DNA of 64,000 nt, from NCBI GenBank assembly GCA_963746825.1, contig CAVVCU010000010.1:186001-250000 (forward strand). The letters run 5' to 3'. A model generated the notes under the pieces. That model ran no database searches. It saw nothing but the letters and a program-made list of their open reading frames with translations, and was not told the DNA's origin. The DNA comes from JACVRW01 sp963746825. GTDB lineage: Bacteria; Actinomycetota; Thermoleophilia; Solirubrobacterales; Thermoleophilaceae. Both the position numbers and the translations under genes were made by a program. Shown here one piece after another: positions 1 to 8,854 of this stretch. The first letter of the stretch is position 1; each line of letters opens with the position of its first letter.

Positions 1-420
1 GGGTGGCACCTCGGTCGGCGGGTTGTCCTGGCCGTAGCGGTTGAGGAACTTGCCGATGTGGATGGTGTGGTAGCCCGCGCTCTGCAGCCAGCCGGGGAGG
101 TAGTTGCTCGTGTCGAGGCGCCCGTATCCCCCTTCGGGCGGGCGGTTGCCGAGCACGCCGTGGTTGTGCATGTACTGGCCGGTGAACAGCGTGGCGCGCG
201 AGGGACAGCAGAGCGCGGTGGAGGCGTACGCACGATCGAAGGTGGTGCCGGCGGCGGCCAGCGACGACCGCACGCCGGGCATCGCGCGCAGGGACTCGGC
301 GGTCTGGTCGTCGGTCATGATCACCACGATGTTGGGCCGGGCCGGCTCCGCCCGCGGCGTAGCCCCACCGCAGCCCGCCGCGGCCAGGGCGAACATCAGC
401 GCCGCCGCGGCCGCCCTCAC
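1..420 (-). CDS. Sulfatase, lipoprotein, N-terminal part (runs off window)
   Basis: Only the first 140 codons lie in the window; the gene continues past base 1. A GTG at 420-418 starts it, overlapping the TGA of the next sulfatase by 4 bp (GTGA), so the two are translationally coupled. The N-terminus is hydrophobic and ends in LAAAGC, a lipobox, so the enzyme is probably anchored outside the membrane. NIVVIMTDDQT gives the first metal-binding aspartates, and LCCPSRAT is the C-x-P-S-R site whose Cys becomes formylglycine in the sulfatase family. It closely resembles its upstream neighbour, suggesting a tandem duplication. The substrate (sulfated glycan or sulfate ester) cannot be read from sequence. 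Confidence 0.85.
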   Translation of the reverse strand, partial: MRAAAAALMFALAAAGCGGATPRAEPARPNIVVIMTDDQTAESLRAMPGVRSSLAAAGTTFDRAYASTALCCPSRATLFTGQYMHNHGVLGNRPPEGGYGRLDTSNYLPGWLQSAGYHTIHIGKFLNRYGQDNPPTEVPP

Positions 421-2081
421 CTGCCGCCGCAGGCCCGCAGCCGGCGATCGAGGGTGAAGAGGCGACCGTCACGCAACTCGGTGCGAACGCGAAGCAGGTA
501 GCGCCGTCCCGCGCCCAGGCGCGGCGGGCGCACTCGCTCCGAGATCGGCACGTCCACGATGGTGAGCGAGCGCCGGCGGCCGAAGCGGAGGTCGGCGGCC
601 ACCACCCGTTTGGCGTCGCGTCCCACCACCCGGACCCGCAGGTCTCCGCCCGGGCACGCCCCGTCCGTGACGCGCCGGCCGTTGGAGCGCAGGGCGAGCT
701 TGAGTGCGGGCCCCTGCCGGCAGCCCCGCCCGGCGCAGCGCTTGAGCGAGCGCAGGCGGGCAGCCAGGTCGCGCTGGACCGCTTCGTATCGCCGCGCGCC
801 GTCCACGCTGCGCAGCTGGTAGGGGTCGCGCTGCAGATCGTAGAGCTCGAACTCTCCGGTGCTGAGGTGCTCGGCGTAGACGAAGCGGTTGGTCCTGATC
901 GCTCGGTAGGCCGGCACGTTGTTGGCCCCGTTGCCGTTCTCGATCAGCAGGTCGCGGCCCAGCCAGACGTCCAGATCGCCGACCAGCTCGAGCAACGAGC
1001 GCCCGTCGAGGGTGCGCAGCGGGGTGGCGCCGGCGGCCTCCGCGATCGTGGGGACCAGATCGATGTTGGCCACGGGCCGCGGGTCGCGCAGGCGCCGGGG
1101 CACGCCCGGACCGCGCATCACGAGCGGCACGCGCAGAGACTCCTCGTAGAGCAGCACCTTCTCGCCCCGGGCCCGGTGCTCGCCGTGCATGAACCCGTTG
1201 TCCGAGGTGAACAGGATCAGCGTGTTCTCGAGCTCGCCCGTGCGCTGCAGCGTGTCCACCACACGGGCCACCGCGTCGTCGACCGCCTGCAGGCTCTCGA
1301 GCTCCTGGCGCCAGTTCTCCTCGATCCCGGCGGCGATCTCGGGCGTCAGGCGCGGGCGGTCGGCCACCACCTGGGGCTTGTCCAGCATGTTGGCCTCGTC
1401 GAAGCTCGGCGGGCGAGGCATGACCGCCGATGCGAAGCTGTCGCGGTCGCGCGCCGGGGGGGAGGGGGTGCCGACGCCGGCCGGATCGTCGGGATCGCGC
1501 GGGGAGCCCCGGTGGGGGGCCACGAACCAAAGCTGCAGGTAGAACGGGCGCTCCCCGGGCGCCGCCTGTTCGATCAGCTCACCGGCCCGCCGGCCCTGGT
1601 AGTCCGTGAGGTACTCGTCGGGTCGCTCGGGCTGCGGATATGACTCGAGCGAGCCGTTCTCGTTGACCTTCCAGCGCGAGTAGTTGAAGGCGGTCGAGTG
1701 GGGCGCGCCGTGCCAGTCGCTCCAGCCGGCGGGGACTCCGTCGGCGTATTCGTAGCCGTTGAGATAACGACCCACGTGCATAGTCCGGTATCCCGCGTCC
1801 TGCAGCCACACGGGAAGGGTGTTGGTGTGGTCGAGACGCCCGAATCCGCCGAACGGGCCGCTGTTGTGGAGGACCCCGTGGTTGTGGGCGTACTGGCCGG
1901 TCAGGTGGGTCGCGCGCGAGGGACAGCACAGCGGGAAGGAGGCGATCGAGTTCTCGAAGGTCGTGCCCTCGGCGGCCAGCAGCGCGCCCGTCTGCGGCAT
2001 GTACTTCAGCGAGGCCGCCGTCTGGTCGTCGGTCATCATCACCACGACGTTGGGCCGGGCGGCCGCGGATCCGGCGAACAC
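417..2081 (-). CDS. Secreted sulfatase
   Basis: A full-length alkaline-phosphatase-superfamily sulfatase of 554 aa from the GTG at 2081. PNVVVMMTDDQT near the start supplies metal ligands, LCCPSRAT near residue 53 is the formylglycine site, and ILFTSDNGFMHGEH near 290 is the typical downstream metal motif. A C-terminal region of about 110 aa with several Cys follows the catalytic domain. The GTG start leaves only the end of a signal peptide. In-frame codons upstream (about 2123-2082) add a hydrophobic stretch ending GSAAARP, so translation may begin at a CTG near 2123 or 2114, overlapping the end of the upstream gene. The substrate is unknown. Confidence 0.85.
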   Translation of the reverse strand: MFAGSAAARPNVVVMMTDDQTAASLKYMPQTGALLAAEGTTFENSIASFPLCCPSRATHLTGQYAHNHGVLHNSGPFGGFGRLDHTNTLPVWLQDAGYRTMHVGRYLNGYEYADGVPAGWSDWHGAPHSTAFNYSRWKVNENGSLESYPQPERPDEYLTDYQGRRAGELIEQAAPGERPFYLQLWFVAPHRGSPRDPDDPAGVGTPSPPARDRDSFASAVMPRPPSFDEANMLDKPQVVADRPRLTPEIAAGIEENWRQELESLQAVDDAVARVVDTLQRTGELENTLILFTSDNGFMHGEHRARGEKVLLYEESLRVPLVMRGPGVPRRLRDPRPVANIDLVPTIAEAAGATPLRTLDGRSLLELVGDLDVWLGRDLLIENGNGANNVPAYRAIRTNRFVYAEHLSTGEFELYDLQRDPYQLRSVDGARRYEAVQRDLAARLRSLKRCAGRGCRQGPALKLALRSNGRRVTDGACPGGDLRVRVVGRDAKRVVAADLRFGRRRSLTIVDVPISERVRPPRLGAGRRYLLRVRTELRDGRLFTLDRRLRACGGR

Positions 2082-2110
2082 GAGCAGCGCCGCCAGCGCC
2101 GCCCCGAGGC

Positions 2111-3313
2111 TCAGAGCTCGCAGCGGCCCTCGCCGCGGTACGTAGGCACCACGTCGACGATCTCCTCGCCGCTCACGAGGTGGAGGCTGTCGAAACGCTC
2201 GCAGAGCTCACCCGCCTTGGCGTGCCGGAGATAGACCCGGTCGCCTATTTGCAGGCTAGCTGCCGCGGCTCCGATCACCGGCGTCTGCACCTCACCTGCA
2301 CCCTCCCGTGCAACGAGCCGCAGGCCGGCCGGTAGGTGGGGCGAAGGAAGGCGGTCGGGGCCGGCGGCGCCCGAGGCGTGGTAGCCGCCGCCGAGCAGGG
2401 TCGCGGCGGCGGCGCTTGGCCGGCGCACCACGGGCAGGGCGAACATCGCCGCCGGGGTCAGCGTGAAGTCGGAGTAGCGGTCGAAGAGGGTGGGGGCGAA
2501 GAATCCGGAGCCCGCCGTGACCTCGGTGATAACCGGCTCGCGCCGTGTGAGGTGCACGCTGCCGGTGCCCCCTCCGTTGACCATGGGCACCGGCGCCACC
2601 TCCCGCACGGCGGCCACCACGGCCGCCCGGCGCTCGGCGATCTCGGCCGCGGAGCGGCGCTTCATCAGGCGGATCATCGATCCGTGAAGCGCCTGCCGGC
2701 GCCCGGGCAGCCGGTCGCCGACCCCGGCGATGTGCGCCTCGTAGGCCATCAGCCCCGCCAGCTCGAAGCGCGGGCGGGCGTCGATCGCCCGTGCGAGCGC
2801 CTGGGCCTGCGCCGGCGTGCGCACCGGCGAGCGCATCACGCCCACCTTCACGCGCCCGCCCAGCGGCCACCAGCTCACGTCGACGTCGATGCACACCCGC
2901 ACGCGGCCCCCTCCCGGGCCCGCGGCGGACTCGATGAACTCGAGATGCTCCACCGAGTCGACCATCACGATCGGCGCCCCGTCGCCGTCGAGGCTCGCCA
3001 GGCGGCTCAGGGCTCGGCGATCAGCGGTGGGATAGGCCAGCACCAGATCGTCGAACCCCTGGCCGTGCAGCCACAGCGACTCGGGCAGGGTGAAGGTCAT
3101 CAGGCCCCGGAAGCCCTCGCGCTCGCGCAGCACCGTGGTCAGCAGCGAGCGGCAGCGCACGGACTTGCTGGCCACCCTGATCGGCGTGCCCTGCGCGCGG
3201 CCCAGCATCTCCTGGCCGTTTGACCACATGGCGTCCAGGTCGACCAACGCGAAGGGCCCGTCCACGTCCGCGAAGATCGACTCGAGCTCCTCGTAGGTGC
3301 GGCCTCGCGCCAT
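2111..3313 (-). CDS. D-threonine aldolase / D-serine dehydratase-like PLP protein
   Basis: A 400-aa protein of the alanine-racemase N-terminal (fold type III) superfamily. FALVDLDAMWSN near the start followed by IRVASKSVRC gives the PLP-lysine region (the K of SKS). The C-terminal half resembles the D-Ser dehydratase-like domain: a glycine-rich phosphate loop (VNGGGTGS) and a late region with His and Cys (LRHAKAGELCERFDSLHL) that may bind metal. I chose the ATG at 3313, giving MARGRTYEEL; the longer upstream frame is low-complexity and would overlap the divergent transporter. The preferred amino acid is not predictable. The 3' end may overlap the sulfatase signal-peptide codons. Confidence 0.8.
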   Translation of the reverse strand: MARGRTYEELESIFADVDGPFALVDLDAMWSNGQEMLGRAQGTPIRVASKSVRCRSLLTTVLREREGFRGLMTFTLPESLWLHGQGFDDLVLAYPTADRRALSRLASLDGDGAPIVMVDSVEHLEFIESAAGPGGGRVRVCIDVDVSWWPLGGRVKVGVMRSPVRTPAQAQALARAIDARPRFELAGLMAYEAHIAGVGDRLPGRRQALHGSMIRLMKRRSAAEIAERRAAVVAAVREVAPVPMVNGGGTGSVHLTRREPVITEVTAGSGFFAPTLFDRYSDFTLTPAAMFALPVVRRPSAAAATLLGGGYHASGAAGPDRLPSPHLPAGLRLVAREGAGEVQTPVIGAAAASLQIGDRVYLRHAKAGELCERFDSLHLVSGEEIVDVVPTYRGEGRCEL

Positions 3314-3336
3314 GCGGTGAGTATCTCGCGCGTGAG

Positions 3337-3342
3337 TAGCGT
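3337..3342 (+). promoter_or_regulatory. TANNNT -10 box, leaderless type
   Basis: TAGCGT lies 8 nt before the GTG at 3351. The position matches actinobacterial -10 boxes of leaderless transcripts. No convincing -35 is seen. Confidence 0.4.
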
Positions 3343-3350
3343 GGCCCCGC

Positions 3351-4199
3351 GTGGAACGCGTGCCGCCCACCGTGCTCGTGCTGGTAGCCGTGTCCTCGGT
3401 GCAGGTCGGGGCGGCCCTGGCCAAGAGCCTCTTCGACGAGATCGGCTCCGGGGGCACGGTCTTCCTGCGCATCCTGGCCGCCGCCGTGGTGCTGGCCGCG
3501 ATCTGGCGCCCGCGCGTGCGCGGGCACGGTTCACGCGATCTGGGCCTCGCGCTCGTGTTCGGCCTCGTGCTCGGCGCGATGAACCTGGCCTTCTACGCCT
3601 CGATCGATCGCATCCCGCTCGGCGTGGCGGTCACGTTCGAGTTCGTGGGGCCGCTGGGCGTGGCCGTGTTCGGGTCCCGGCGCGCGCTCGACCTCGTCTG
3701 GGTGGCGCTGGCCGCGAGCGGGATCCTGCTGCTGTCCGACTTCGGCACCGGCGATCTCGACGGGGTGGGTGTGGCGCTGGCTCTCCTGGCCGGCGCCTTC
3801 TGGGCCGCGTACATCCTCCTCGCCGTACGCGTGGGTGAGGCCTTCCCCGGCGGCTCGGGCCTCGCGCTGGCCATGCTGGTGGCCGTGGTGCTGCTCGCGC
3901 CGGTGGGAATCGCGGAAGCGGGCTCCGAGCTGCTCGTGCCCTCGGTGCTGGTGGTGGGCGCGGTGGTGGGCATCATGTCCTCGGCCATTCCCTACGCGCT
4001 GGAGCTGGAGGCGCTGCGGCGCATGCCCGCCGGCGTTTTCGGTGTGCTGATGAGCCTGGAGCCCGGGGTGGCGGCGCTGGCCGGCTACCTCGCACTCGGA
4101 GAGACACTGGTCGCGCGCGAGATAGTGGCCATCGGGCTCGTGGTCGCTGCCAGCGCCGGAGCGGCGCGCAACGCGGCGGTGGCGCCCCGCGACGCTTAA
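3351..4199 (+). CDS. EamA/DMT-family transporter (RhtA-like)
   Basis: A 282-aa integral membrane protein with about ten hydrophobic helices in two repeated halves, as in EamA drug/metabolite transporters. The second half contains ALELEALRRMPAGVFGVLMS and LEPGVAALAGYLALGE, typical of RhtA-like threonine/homoserine exporters. The start is GTG, 8 nt after a TANNNT box. It is divergent from the amino-acid-type PLP enzyme with 37 bp between starts, so export of an amino acid or related amine is plausible, though this is inferred from context only. Confidence 0.85.
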   Translation: MERVPPTVLVLVAVSSVQVGAALAKSLFDEIGSGGTVFLRILAAAVVLAAIWRPRVRGHGSRDLGLALVFGLVLGAMNLAFYASIDRIPLGVAVTFEFVGPLGVAVFGSRRALDLVWVALAASGILLLSDFGTGDLDGVGVALALLAGAFWAAYILLAVRVGEAFPGGSGLALAMLVAVVLLAPVGIAEAGSELLVPSVLVVGAVVGIMSSAIPYALELEALRRMPAGVFGVLMSLEPGVAALAGYLALGETLVAREIVAIGLVVAASAGAARNAAVAPRDA

Positions 4200-4227
4200 A
4201 TGTCCCTCTAGGAGCTTCACGCCGACG

Positions 4228-5184
4228 ATGAGCCGCACCCAGCCCGCCATACCGACGATCCTGGACTGCGATCCCGGGCACGACGACATGGTTGCGATCC
4301 TGCTCGCGGCGGCGCACCCGCGGATCGACCTGCTGGCCATCACCACCGTCGCCGGCAACGGCACCCTCGAGCGGACGAGCTACAACGCACGGGCGATCTG
4401 CTCGATGGCCGGGATCCGCGACGTCCCCATCGCGGCGGGCGCGCCCGGCCCGCTTTCCGGGGACCTGCGCACCGCCCCGAGCGTGCACGGCGAATCGGGT
4501 CTCGACGGCGCACCGCTTCCCACCCCCGACATAGAGCTCGTCGAGGAGCACGCGGTGGAGCTGACCGCGCGCCTCCTGCGCGAGAGCCCCGAGCCGGTGA
4601 CCCTGGTGCCCACCGGACCGCTGACCAACATCGCGCTGCTGCTGACGAGATTCCCCGATCTCGCCCCGCGCATCCGCGAGATCGTGCTGATGGGAGGCTC
4701 GACCGACGTGGGGAACGTCGAGCCCCTGGCCGAGTTCAACATCCTGGTGGATCCCGAGGCCGCCGACGTGGTCTTCTCGAGCGGCCTGGACGTGACCATG
4801 TGCGGGCTCAACGTCACCCACCAGGCGCTGGCCACCGGCGATGTGCTCAACCGGATTCGCGCCCTCGGCACCCCGCTGGCCGAGATGGTCGTACTGCTGC
4901 TGAGCTTCTTCGGGGACCGCTATCGCGACATCTGGGGTCTGCACGCGCCACCCGTTCACGACCCCGTGGCCGTCGCCCGCGTGATCGATCCGGCCCTGGT
5001 GCGCTGTGAAGAGGCGCATGTGGCCGTCGAGTTGCACGGAACCCACACGCGCGGAGCGACCGTCTGCGACCGCTTCGGCGTGCGCGGCCGGCCCTCGAAC
5101 GCGCAGGTCGCCACGGACCTCGACGCGCCGGGCTTCTGGGAGTTGGTGGTCGCGGCCGTGGACCGGCTCGGAACACCGGGGTAG
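4228..5184 (+). CDS. Inosine/uridine-preferring nucleoside hydrolase
   Basis: A 318-aa IUNH-family enzyme that splits the N-glycosidic bond of ribonucleosides to base plus ribose. The N-terminal DCDPGHDDMVAILLA holds the aspartate cluster that binds Ca2+ (canonical DxDxxxDD), and HDPVAVARVIDP near residue 245 carries the late His-Asp. It sits 10 bp upstream of an F420-type enzyme, dihydropyrimidinase and a carbamoyl-amide hydrolase, so the likely role is to free a pyrimidine base that the next three enzymes degrade. Base specificity is not certain from sequence. Confidence 0.9.
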   Translation: MSRTQPAIPTILDCDPGHDDMVAILLAAAHPRIDLLAITTVAGNGTLERTSYNARAICSMAGIRDVPIAAGAPGPLSGDLRTAPSVHGESGLDGAPLPTPDIELVEEHAVELTARLLRESPEPVTLVPTGPLTNIALLLTRFPDLAPRIREIVLMGGSTDVGNVEPLAEFNILVDPEAADVVFSSGLDVTMCGLNVTHQALATGDVLNRIRALGTPLAEMVVLLLSFFGDRYRDIWGLHAPPVHDPVAVARVIDPALVRCEEAHVAVELHGTHTRGATVCDRFGVRGRPSNAQVATDLDAPGFWELVVAAVDRLGTPG

Positions 5185-5187
5185 GGT
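5182..5187 (+). promoter_or_regulatory. TANNNT -10 box, possible internal leaderless promoter
   Basis: TAGGGT overlaps the TAG stop of the nucleoside hydrolase and ends 7 nt before the ATG at 5195. It could give a second promoter for the pyrimidine genes. Part of a repeated pattern in this window. Confidence 0.35.
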
Positions 5188-5194
5188 GCGCGAG

Positions 5195-6226
5195 ATGGCC
5201 CTGAGCTTCGGCGTAACGGTTCTGCCCGATCCACCCTACGGGCGGATGATCGAGCTGCTCCAGCTGGCCGAGGGATCGGGCTTCGAGTACGGCTGGACCT
5301 ACGACTCGCACGTGCTGTGGCAGGAGTCGACGCCGACGCTCGCGCTTGCGGCGGCGGCCACCGAGCGGATCAAGCTGGGGCACATGGTCACCAATCCGGG
5401 CACGCGCGAGCCGACGGTGCTGGGCAGCGCCTACGCCACGTTGCAGGACATCTCGGAGGGCCGCATGGTCATGGGCATCGGGCGTGGCGACTCGGCCCGG
5501 CGCTACATCGGCCAGAAGCCGGTGCCGGTGGCCAAGTTCGAGCAGGCCATCGCGATGATCAAGCCCTTCATGAACGGCGAGAAGGTGCGCTGGAACGACA
5601 CGGAGCTCGAGCTGGCCTGGGTGCGGCCCGACCTCCCGCCGATCGAGATGCACGTGGCCGGGTACGGCCCGCGCGTGCTCGGGGTGGCCGGGCGCCTGGG
5701 CGACGGCGTGATCATCCAGCTCGCCGACCCCGACATCATCCAGTGGACCATGGGCACCGCGCGCGCGGCGGCCGAACAGGCGGGCCGGGACCCCGCGAAG
5801 CTCAAGTGCATCGTCTGCGCGCCCAGCCATATCTCGGATGACGTCGCCGCCGCCCGTGAACAGGTGCGCTGGTTCCCGGCGATGGTCTCCAACCACGTAC
5901 GCGACCTGATCGCGCGCTACGGCAGTGACGGCTCGGTGGTGCCGAAGGCGCTCACCGACTACGTGCCCGAGCGCACGGGCTACGACTACGACGAGCACTC
6001 TCGGGTCGGAGCCAAGCACGGCGCCTTCGTCAGCGACGAGATCTGCGACCGCTTCTGCGTGCTCGGCACCCCCGACCAGGCGGCCGCGAAGCTGGAGCAG
6101 CTGGAATCGATCGGCGTCGACCAGTTCAACATCTACCTCATGACCGAGGGCCAGGAGCAAACGCTCGAGACCTACGGACGCGAGATCATCCCGCGCTTCG
6201 CCGGCGTGGGCGGAGGCCGAACATGA
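5195..6226 (+). CDS. LLM-class F420-dependent oxidoreductase (TIGR03842-like)
   Basis: A 343-aa bacterial-luciferase-like TIM-barrel enzyme. ALSFGVTVLPDPPYGRM at the N-terminus and the AAAATERIKLGHMVTNPGTR segment look like the TIGR03842 group, which in mycobacteria lies beside hydantoinase/dihydropyrimidinase genes. Such enzymes use F420H2 or FMNH2. I start it at the ATG at 5195; the longer upstream frame overlaps the nucleoside hydrolase. It overlaps dihydropyrimidinase by 4 bp (ATGA). From this coupling I infer a redox step on a pyrimidine or hydantoin ring, perhaps replacing the usual dihydropyrimidine dehydrogenase, for which no gene is seen here. The actual substrate is unproven. Confidence 0.8.
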   Translation: MALSFGVTVLPDPPYGRMIELLQLAEGSGFEYGWTYDSHVLWQESTPTLALAAAATERIKLGHMVTNPGTREPTVLGSAYATLQDISEGRMVMGIGRGDSARRYIGQKPVPVAKFEQAIAMIKPFMNGEKVRWNDTELELAWVRPDLPPIEMHVAGYGPRVLGVAGRLGDGVIIQLADPDIIQWTMGTARAAAEQAGRDPAKLKCIVCAPSHISDDVAAAREQVRWFPAMVSNHVRDLIARYGSDGSVVPKALTDYVPERTGYDYDEHSRVGAKHGAFVSDEICDRFCVLGTPDQAAAKLEQLESIGVDQFNIYLMTEGQEQTLETYGREIIPRFAGVGGGRT

Positions 6227-7608
6227 GAAAGCTCATCCAGGGCGGGACGGTGGTCACCGCCAGCCACTCGTCGGTAGCCGATGTGCTGATCGACGGCGAC
6301 GAGATCGCGGCGGTCGGCGCGCTGGGTGACGTGGACGCGGAGGTGATCGACGCGAGCGGGTGCTTCGTCCTGCCCGGGCTGATCGACAATCACACCCACA
6401 TGGCGATGCCCTTCGGCGGCACGCGCTCGATCGACGACTACGACACCGGCACACGCGCCGCGGCGGCGGGGGGCACCACCTGCATCGTCGACTTCGTGAT
6501 CCAGCAACACCCCGAGGGGCTGCGCTCGTCGCTGGAGGAGTGGCGCGAGCGCGCCGAGGGCGCGGCACACGTGGACTACGGCTTTCACATGGCCATCACC
6601 CAGGCCGACGAGGGCACGTTCGCCGATATGGAGCCCATGGTGGGCGAGGGCATCTGCACGTTCAAGGTCTTCCTGGCCTACCGCGGCGTGCTGATGGTTA
6701 CCGACGACCTGTTCTTCCGCGTGCTCGAGCGCACCCGCGACCTGGGTGCGCTGACCATGGTCCACGCCGAGAACGGCTGGGCCATCGACGTGCTCGTGGA
6801 GCGTGCGCTGGCCGCCGGCCGCACCGATCCCATCCACCACGCCCACACCCGCCCCGAGGCGCTGGAGGCCGAGGCCACCCACCGCTCGGTGCGCCTGGCC
6901 GAGCTGGCCGGCGCTCCGGTCTACATCGTCCACGTCACGTGCGGCCTGGCCGCCGACGAGATCGCCGCCGGGCAGGCCCGCGGCGTGGGGGTGTCGGGGG
7001 AGACCTGCCTGCAGTACCTGACCAACACGATCGAGGACCTCGAGAGACCCAACTTCGAGGGCGCGCGCTACGTCTGCTCGCCGCCGCTGCGCGAGGCCTT
7101 CAACCAGGAGCTGCTGTGGGCCGCGCTTGACCGGGGGGTGCTCGAGAGCGTGTCCACCGACCACTGCCCGTTCAACAGCGAGCAGAAGGCGCTGGGGCGC
7201 GACGACTTCTCGAAGATCCCCAACGGCCTGGCCATGATCCAGCACCGGCTGGTGAAGCTCTGGGAGCTGGGCGTGGAGGGTGGCCGGATCACCCCCGAGG
7301 AGCTGGTGGACATGACCTCCACGGCGATCGCCCGCCGCTTCGGGCTCGCCCGCAAGGGTGCGGTTGCCGCGGGCAAGGACGCCGACCTCGTCGTGTTCGA
7401 CCCCGCCACGCCGTTCGAGTTCTCCACGCGCACGTCGCACATGAACGTCGACTACGACCTCTTCGACGGCGAGCGCTCCACCGGCAGCGTGCGCCACACG
7501 CTCTGCCGGGGCGCGATGGTCTACGACCGCGGCGAGATCCTCACTCAGCCCGGGCACGGGCGCTTCGTGCCGCGCTCGCTCGGCGTGCCGGCCGCCGTGG
7601 CCACGTGA
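6223..7608 (+). CDS. hydA: Dihydropyrimidinase / D-hydantoinase
   Basis: A 461-aa cyclic amidohydrolase that opens dihydropyrimidine (or hydantoin) rings to N-carbamoyl products. GLIDNHTHMAMPFGG carries the HxH metal ligands, CTFKVFLAYRG near residue 150 contains the lysine expected to be carboxylated and bridge the two metals, and HAENGWAID is the next His motif. STDHCPFN holds the catalytic Asp. It starts with ATG overlapping the F420-type gene (ATGA) and ends overlapping the carbamoylase gene (GTGA), so the three are translationally coupled. The length fits the family. Confidence 0.92.
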   Translation: MRKLIQGGTVVTASHSSVADVLIDGDEIAAVGALGDVDAEVIDASGCFVLPGLIDNHTHMAMPFGGTRSIDDYDTGTRAAAAGGTTCIVDFVIQQHPEGLRSSLEEWRERAEGAAHVDYGFHMAITQADEGTFADMEPMVGEGICTFKVFLAYRGVLMVTDDLFFRVLERTRDLGALTMVHAENGWAIDVLVERALAAGRTDPIHHAHTRPEALEAEATHRSVRLAELAGAPVYIVHVTCGLAADEIAAGQARGVGVSGETCLQYLTNTIEDLERPNFEGARYVCSPPLREAFNQELLWAALDRGVLESVSTDHCPFNSEQKALGRDDFSKIPNGLAMIQHRLVKLWELGVEGGRITPEELVDMTSTAIARRFGLARKGAVAAGKDADLVVFDPATPFEFSTRTSHMNVDYDLFDGERSTGSVRHTLCRGAMVYDRGEILTQPGHGRFVPRSLGVPAAVAT

Positions 7609-8843
7609 ACGCCGACCGCGTGCTCGAGGACCTGCGCGAGCTGGCCCGCCTGACCGGCGGACCCGACGGCGCGCGGCGAGTCTGCTGGACCGACGAGTGG
7701 TCTCGCGCGCGCGAGTTCCTGCGCTCGCGCCTGGACGAGCTCCCGGTTGAGGTGTCGATCGACGCCGCGGGGAACCTCTGGGCCGATCTCCCCGGGGAGG
7801 GCGAGGGCTTCGTGATCGTCGGCTCGCACGTGGACTCGGTGCCCGCGGGCGGCTGGCTCGACGGCGCGCTCGGCGTGTTCGCCGCCGTGGAGGCGCTGCG
7901 CGCCCGCGCCGCCGCCGGCGAGGGCCCCGGCCTTCGCTTCGTCGACTGGGCCGACGAGGAGGGGGCCCGCTTCGGGCGCAGCCTGTTCGGCTCCTCGGCC
8001 TGCGCCGGCACCCTCGAGATCGACGAGGTGCGCGACCTGCGCGACCGCGAGGGCGAGCGCCTCGAGGACGTGGTCGGGCGCTTCGAGGTTGACCTCGCGC
8101 GCGCGCACGAGTCGAGCTCCCAGCTCACCGGGGCCTGCGCATACCTCGAGCTGCACATCGAGCAGGGGCCCGTGCTCGAGAGCCGCGGCGAGCCCGCCGC
8201 CACTGTGCTCGGCACCTGCGGGGTGGAGCGTCACGTGGGCGTGTTCACCGGCGAGACCGCCCACGCCGGCGCCACGCCGATGGGGCTGCGGCGCGACAGC
8301 TTCGCGGCCACCGCCCAGGCGGCGCTGGCCATCCGCGAGGTCGGCTTTCGCCACGACGGGGTCTGCACGGTGGGCGGAGCCACCAGCGAGCCCGGAGTGG
8401 TAACGGCGATCGCCGGTCGCACGGAGATGCTGCTCGACCAGCGCCATCTCGATCCCGGCGAGCTGGCCGCCATGCTCGACGAGGCCCGGGAGGCGTGCGA
8501 CCAGGCCGCCGCCGACCAGGGCTGCGAGGTAGAGCTGCGCCACGTCTGGTCGATTCCGCCGATCCCCTTCGACGACCGGCTGATCGAGTTGGCGCGCGAG
8601 GCGGTGACCGAAGCGGGCGGCAAGGACACCGCGATCCCGAGCGGACCGTTGCACGACGCCGCGGAGATGGCGCGGCTGCTGCCCACCGTGATGATCTTCT
8701 CCTCCTCCTCGCCGCCGGTGTCACACACCAAGGAGGAGGACACCCCCGAGGACGACCTGCGCGTGGCCATCGAGGCCTACGGGCTCACCGTGCAGCGCAC
8801 GCTGGGGCTGGTCGCCTCGGGCGATCTTCCGCCGCGCGCCTGA
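7605..8843 (+). CDS. Zn-dependent N-carbamoyl amidohydrolase (M20; HyuC/allantoate amidohydrolase family)
   Basis: A 412-aa M20-type metallohydrolase. VGSHVDSVPAGGWLDGALGV holds the first His and the bridging Asp, VDWADEEGARFG holds the general-base and metal glutamates, and YLELHIEQGPVLE carries the next His. The family includes N-carbamoyl-L-amino-acid hydrolase, beta-ureidopropionase and allantoate amidohydrolase. Directly after dihydropyrimidinase with a 4-bp overlap, the natural job is to hydrolyse N-carbamoyl-beta-alanine or an N-carbamoyl amino acid, releasing ammonia and CO2. Confidence 0.88.
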   Translation: MNADRVLEDLRELARLTGGPDGARRVCWTDEWSRAREFLRSRLDELPVEVSIDAAGNLWADLPGEGEGFVIVGSHVDSVPAGGWLDGALGVFAAVEALRARAAAGEGPGLRFVDWADEEGARFGRSLFGSSACAGTLEIDEVRDLRDREGERLEDVVGRFEVDLARAHESSSQLTGACAYLELHIEQGPVLESRGEPAATVLGTCGVERHVGVFTGETAHAGATPMGLRRDSFAATAQAALAIREVGFRHDGVCTVGGATSEPGVVTAIAGRTEMLLDQRHLDPGELAAMLDEAREACDQAAADQGCEVELRHVWSIPPIPFDDRLIELAREAVTEAGGKDTAIPSGPLHDAAEMARLLPTVMIFSSSSPPVSHTKEEDTPEDDLRVAIEAYGLTVQRTLGLVASGDLPPRA

Positions 8844-8854
8844 GCGCGGCGGCC

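Noticed and set aside
58..457. Plus-strand frames opposite the first sulfatase
   Set aside because: They are antisense to a gene with clear sulfatase motifs and have no signature of their own.
5006..5194. Upstream extension of the F420-type gene
   Set aside because: It overlaps nucleoside hydrolase in another frame and gives Arg/Ser-rich nonsense; the ATG at 5195 fits the family start.
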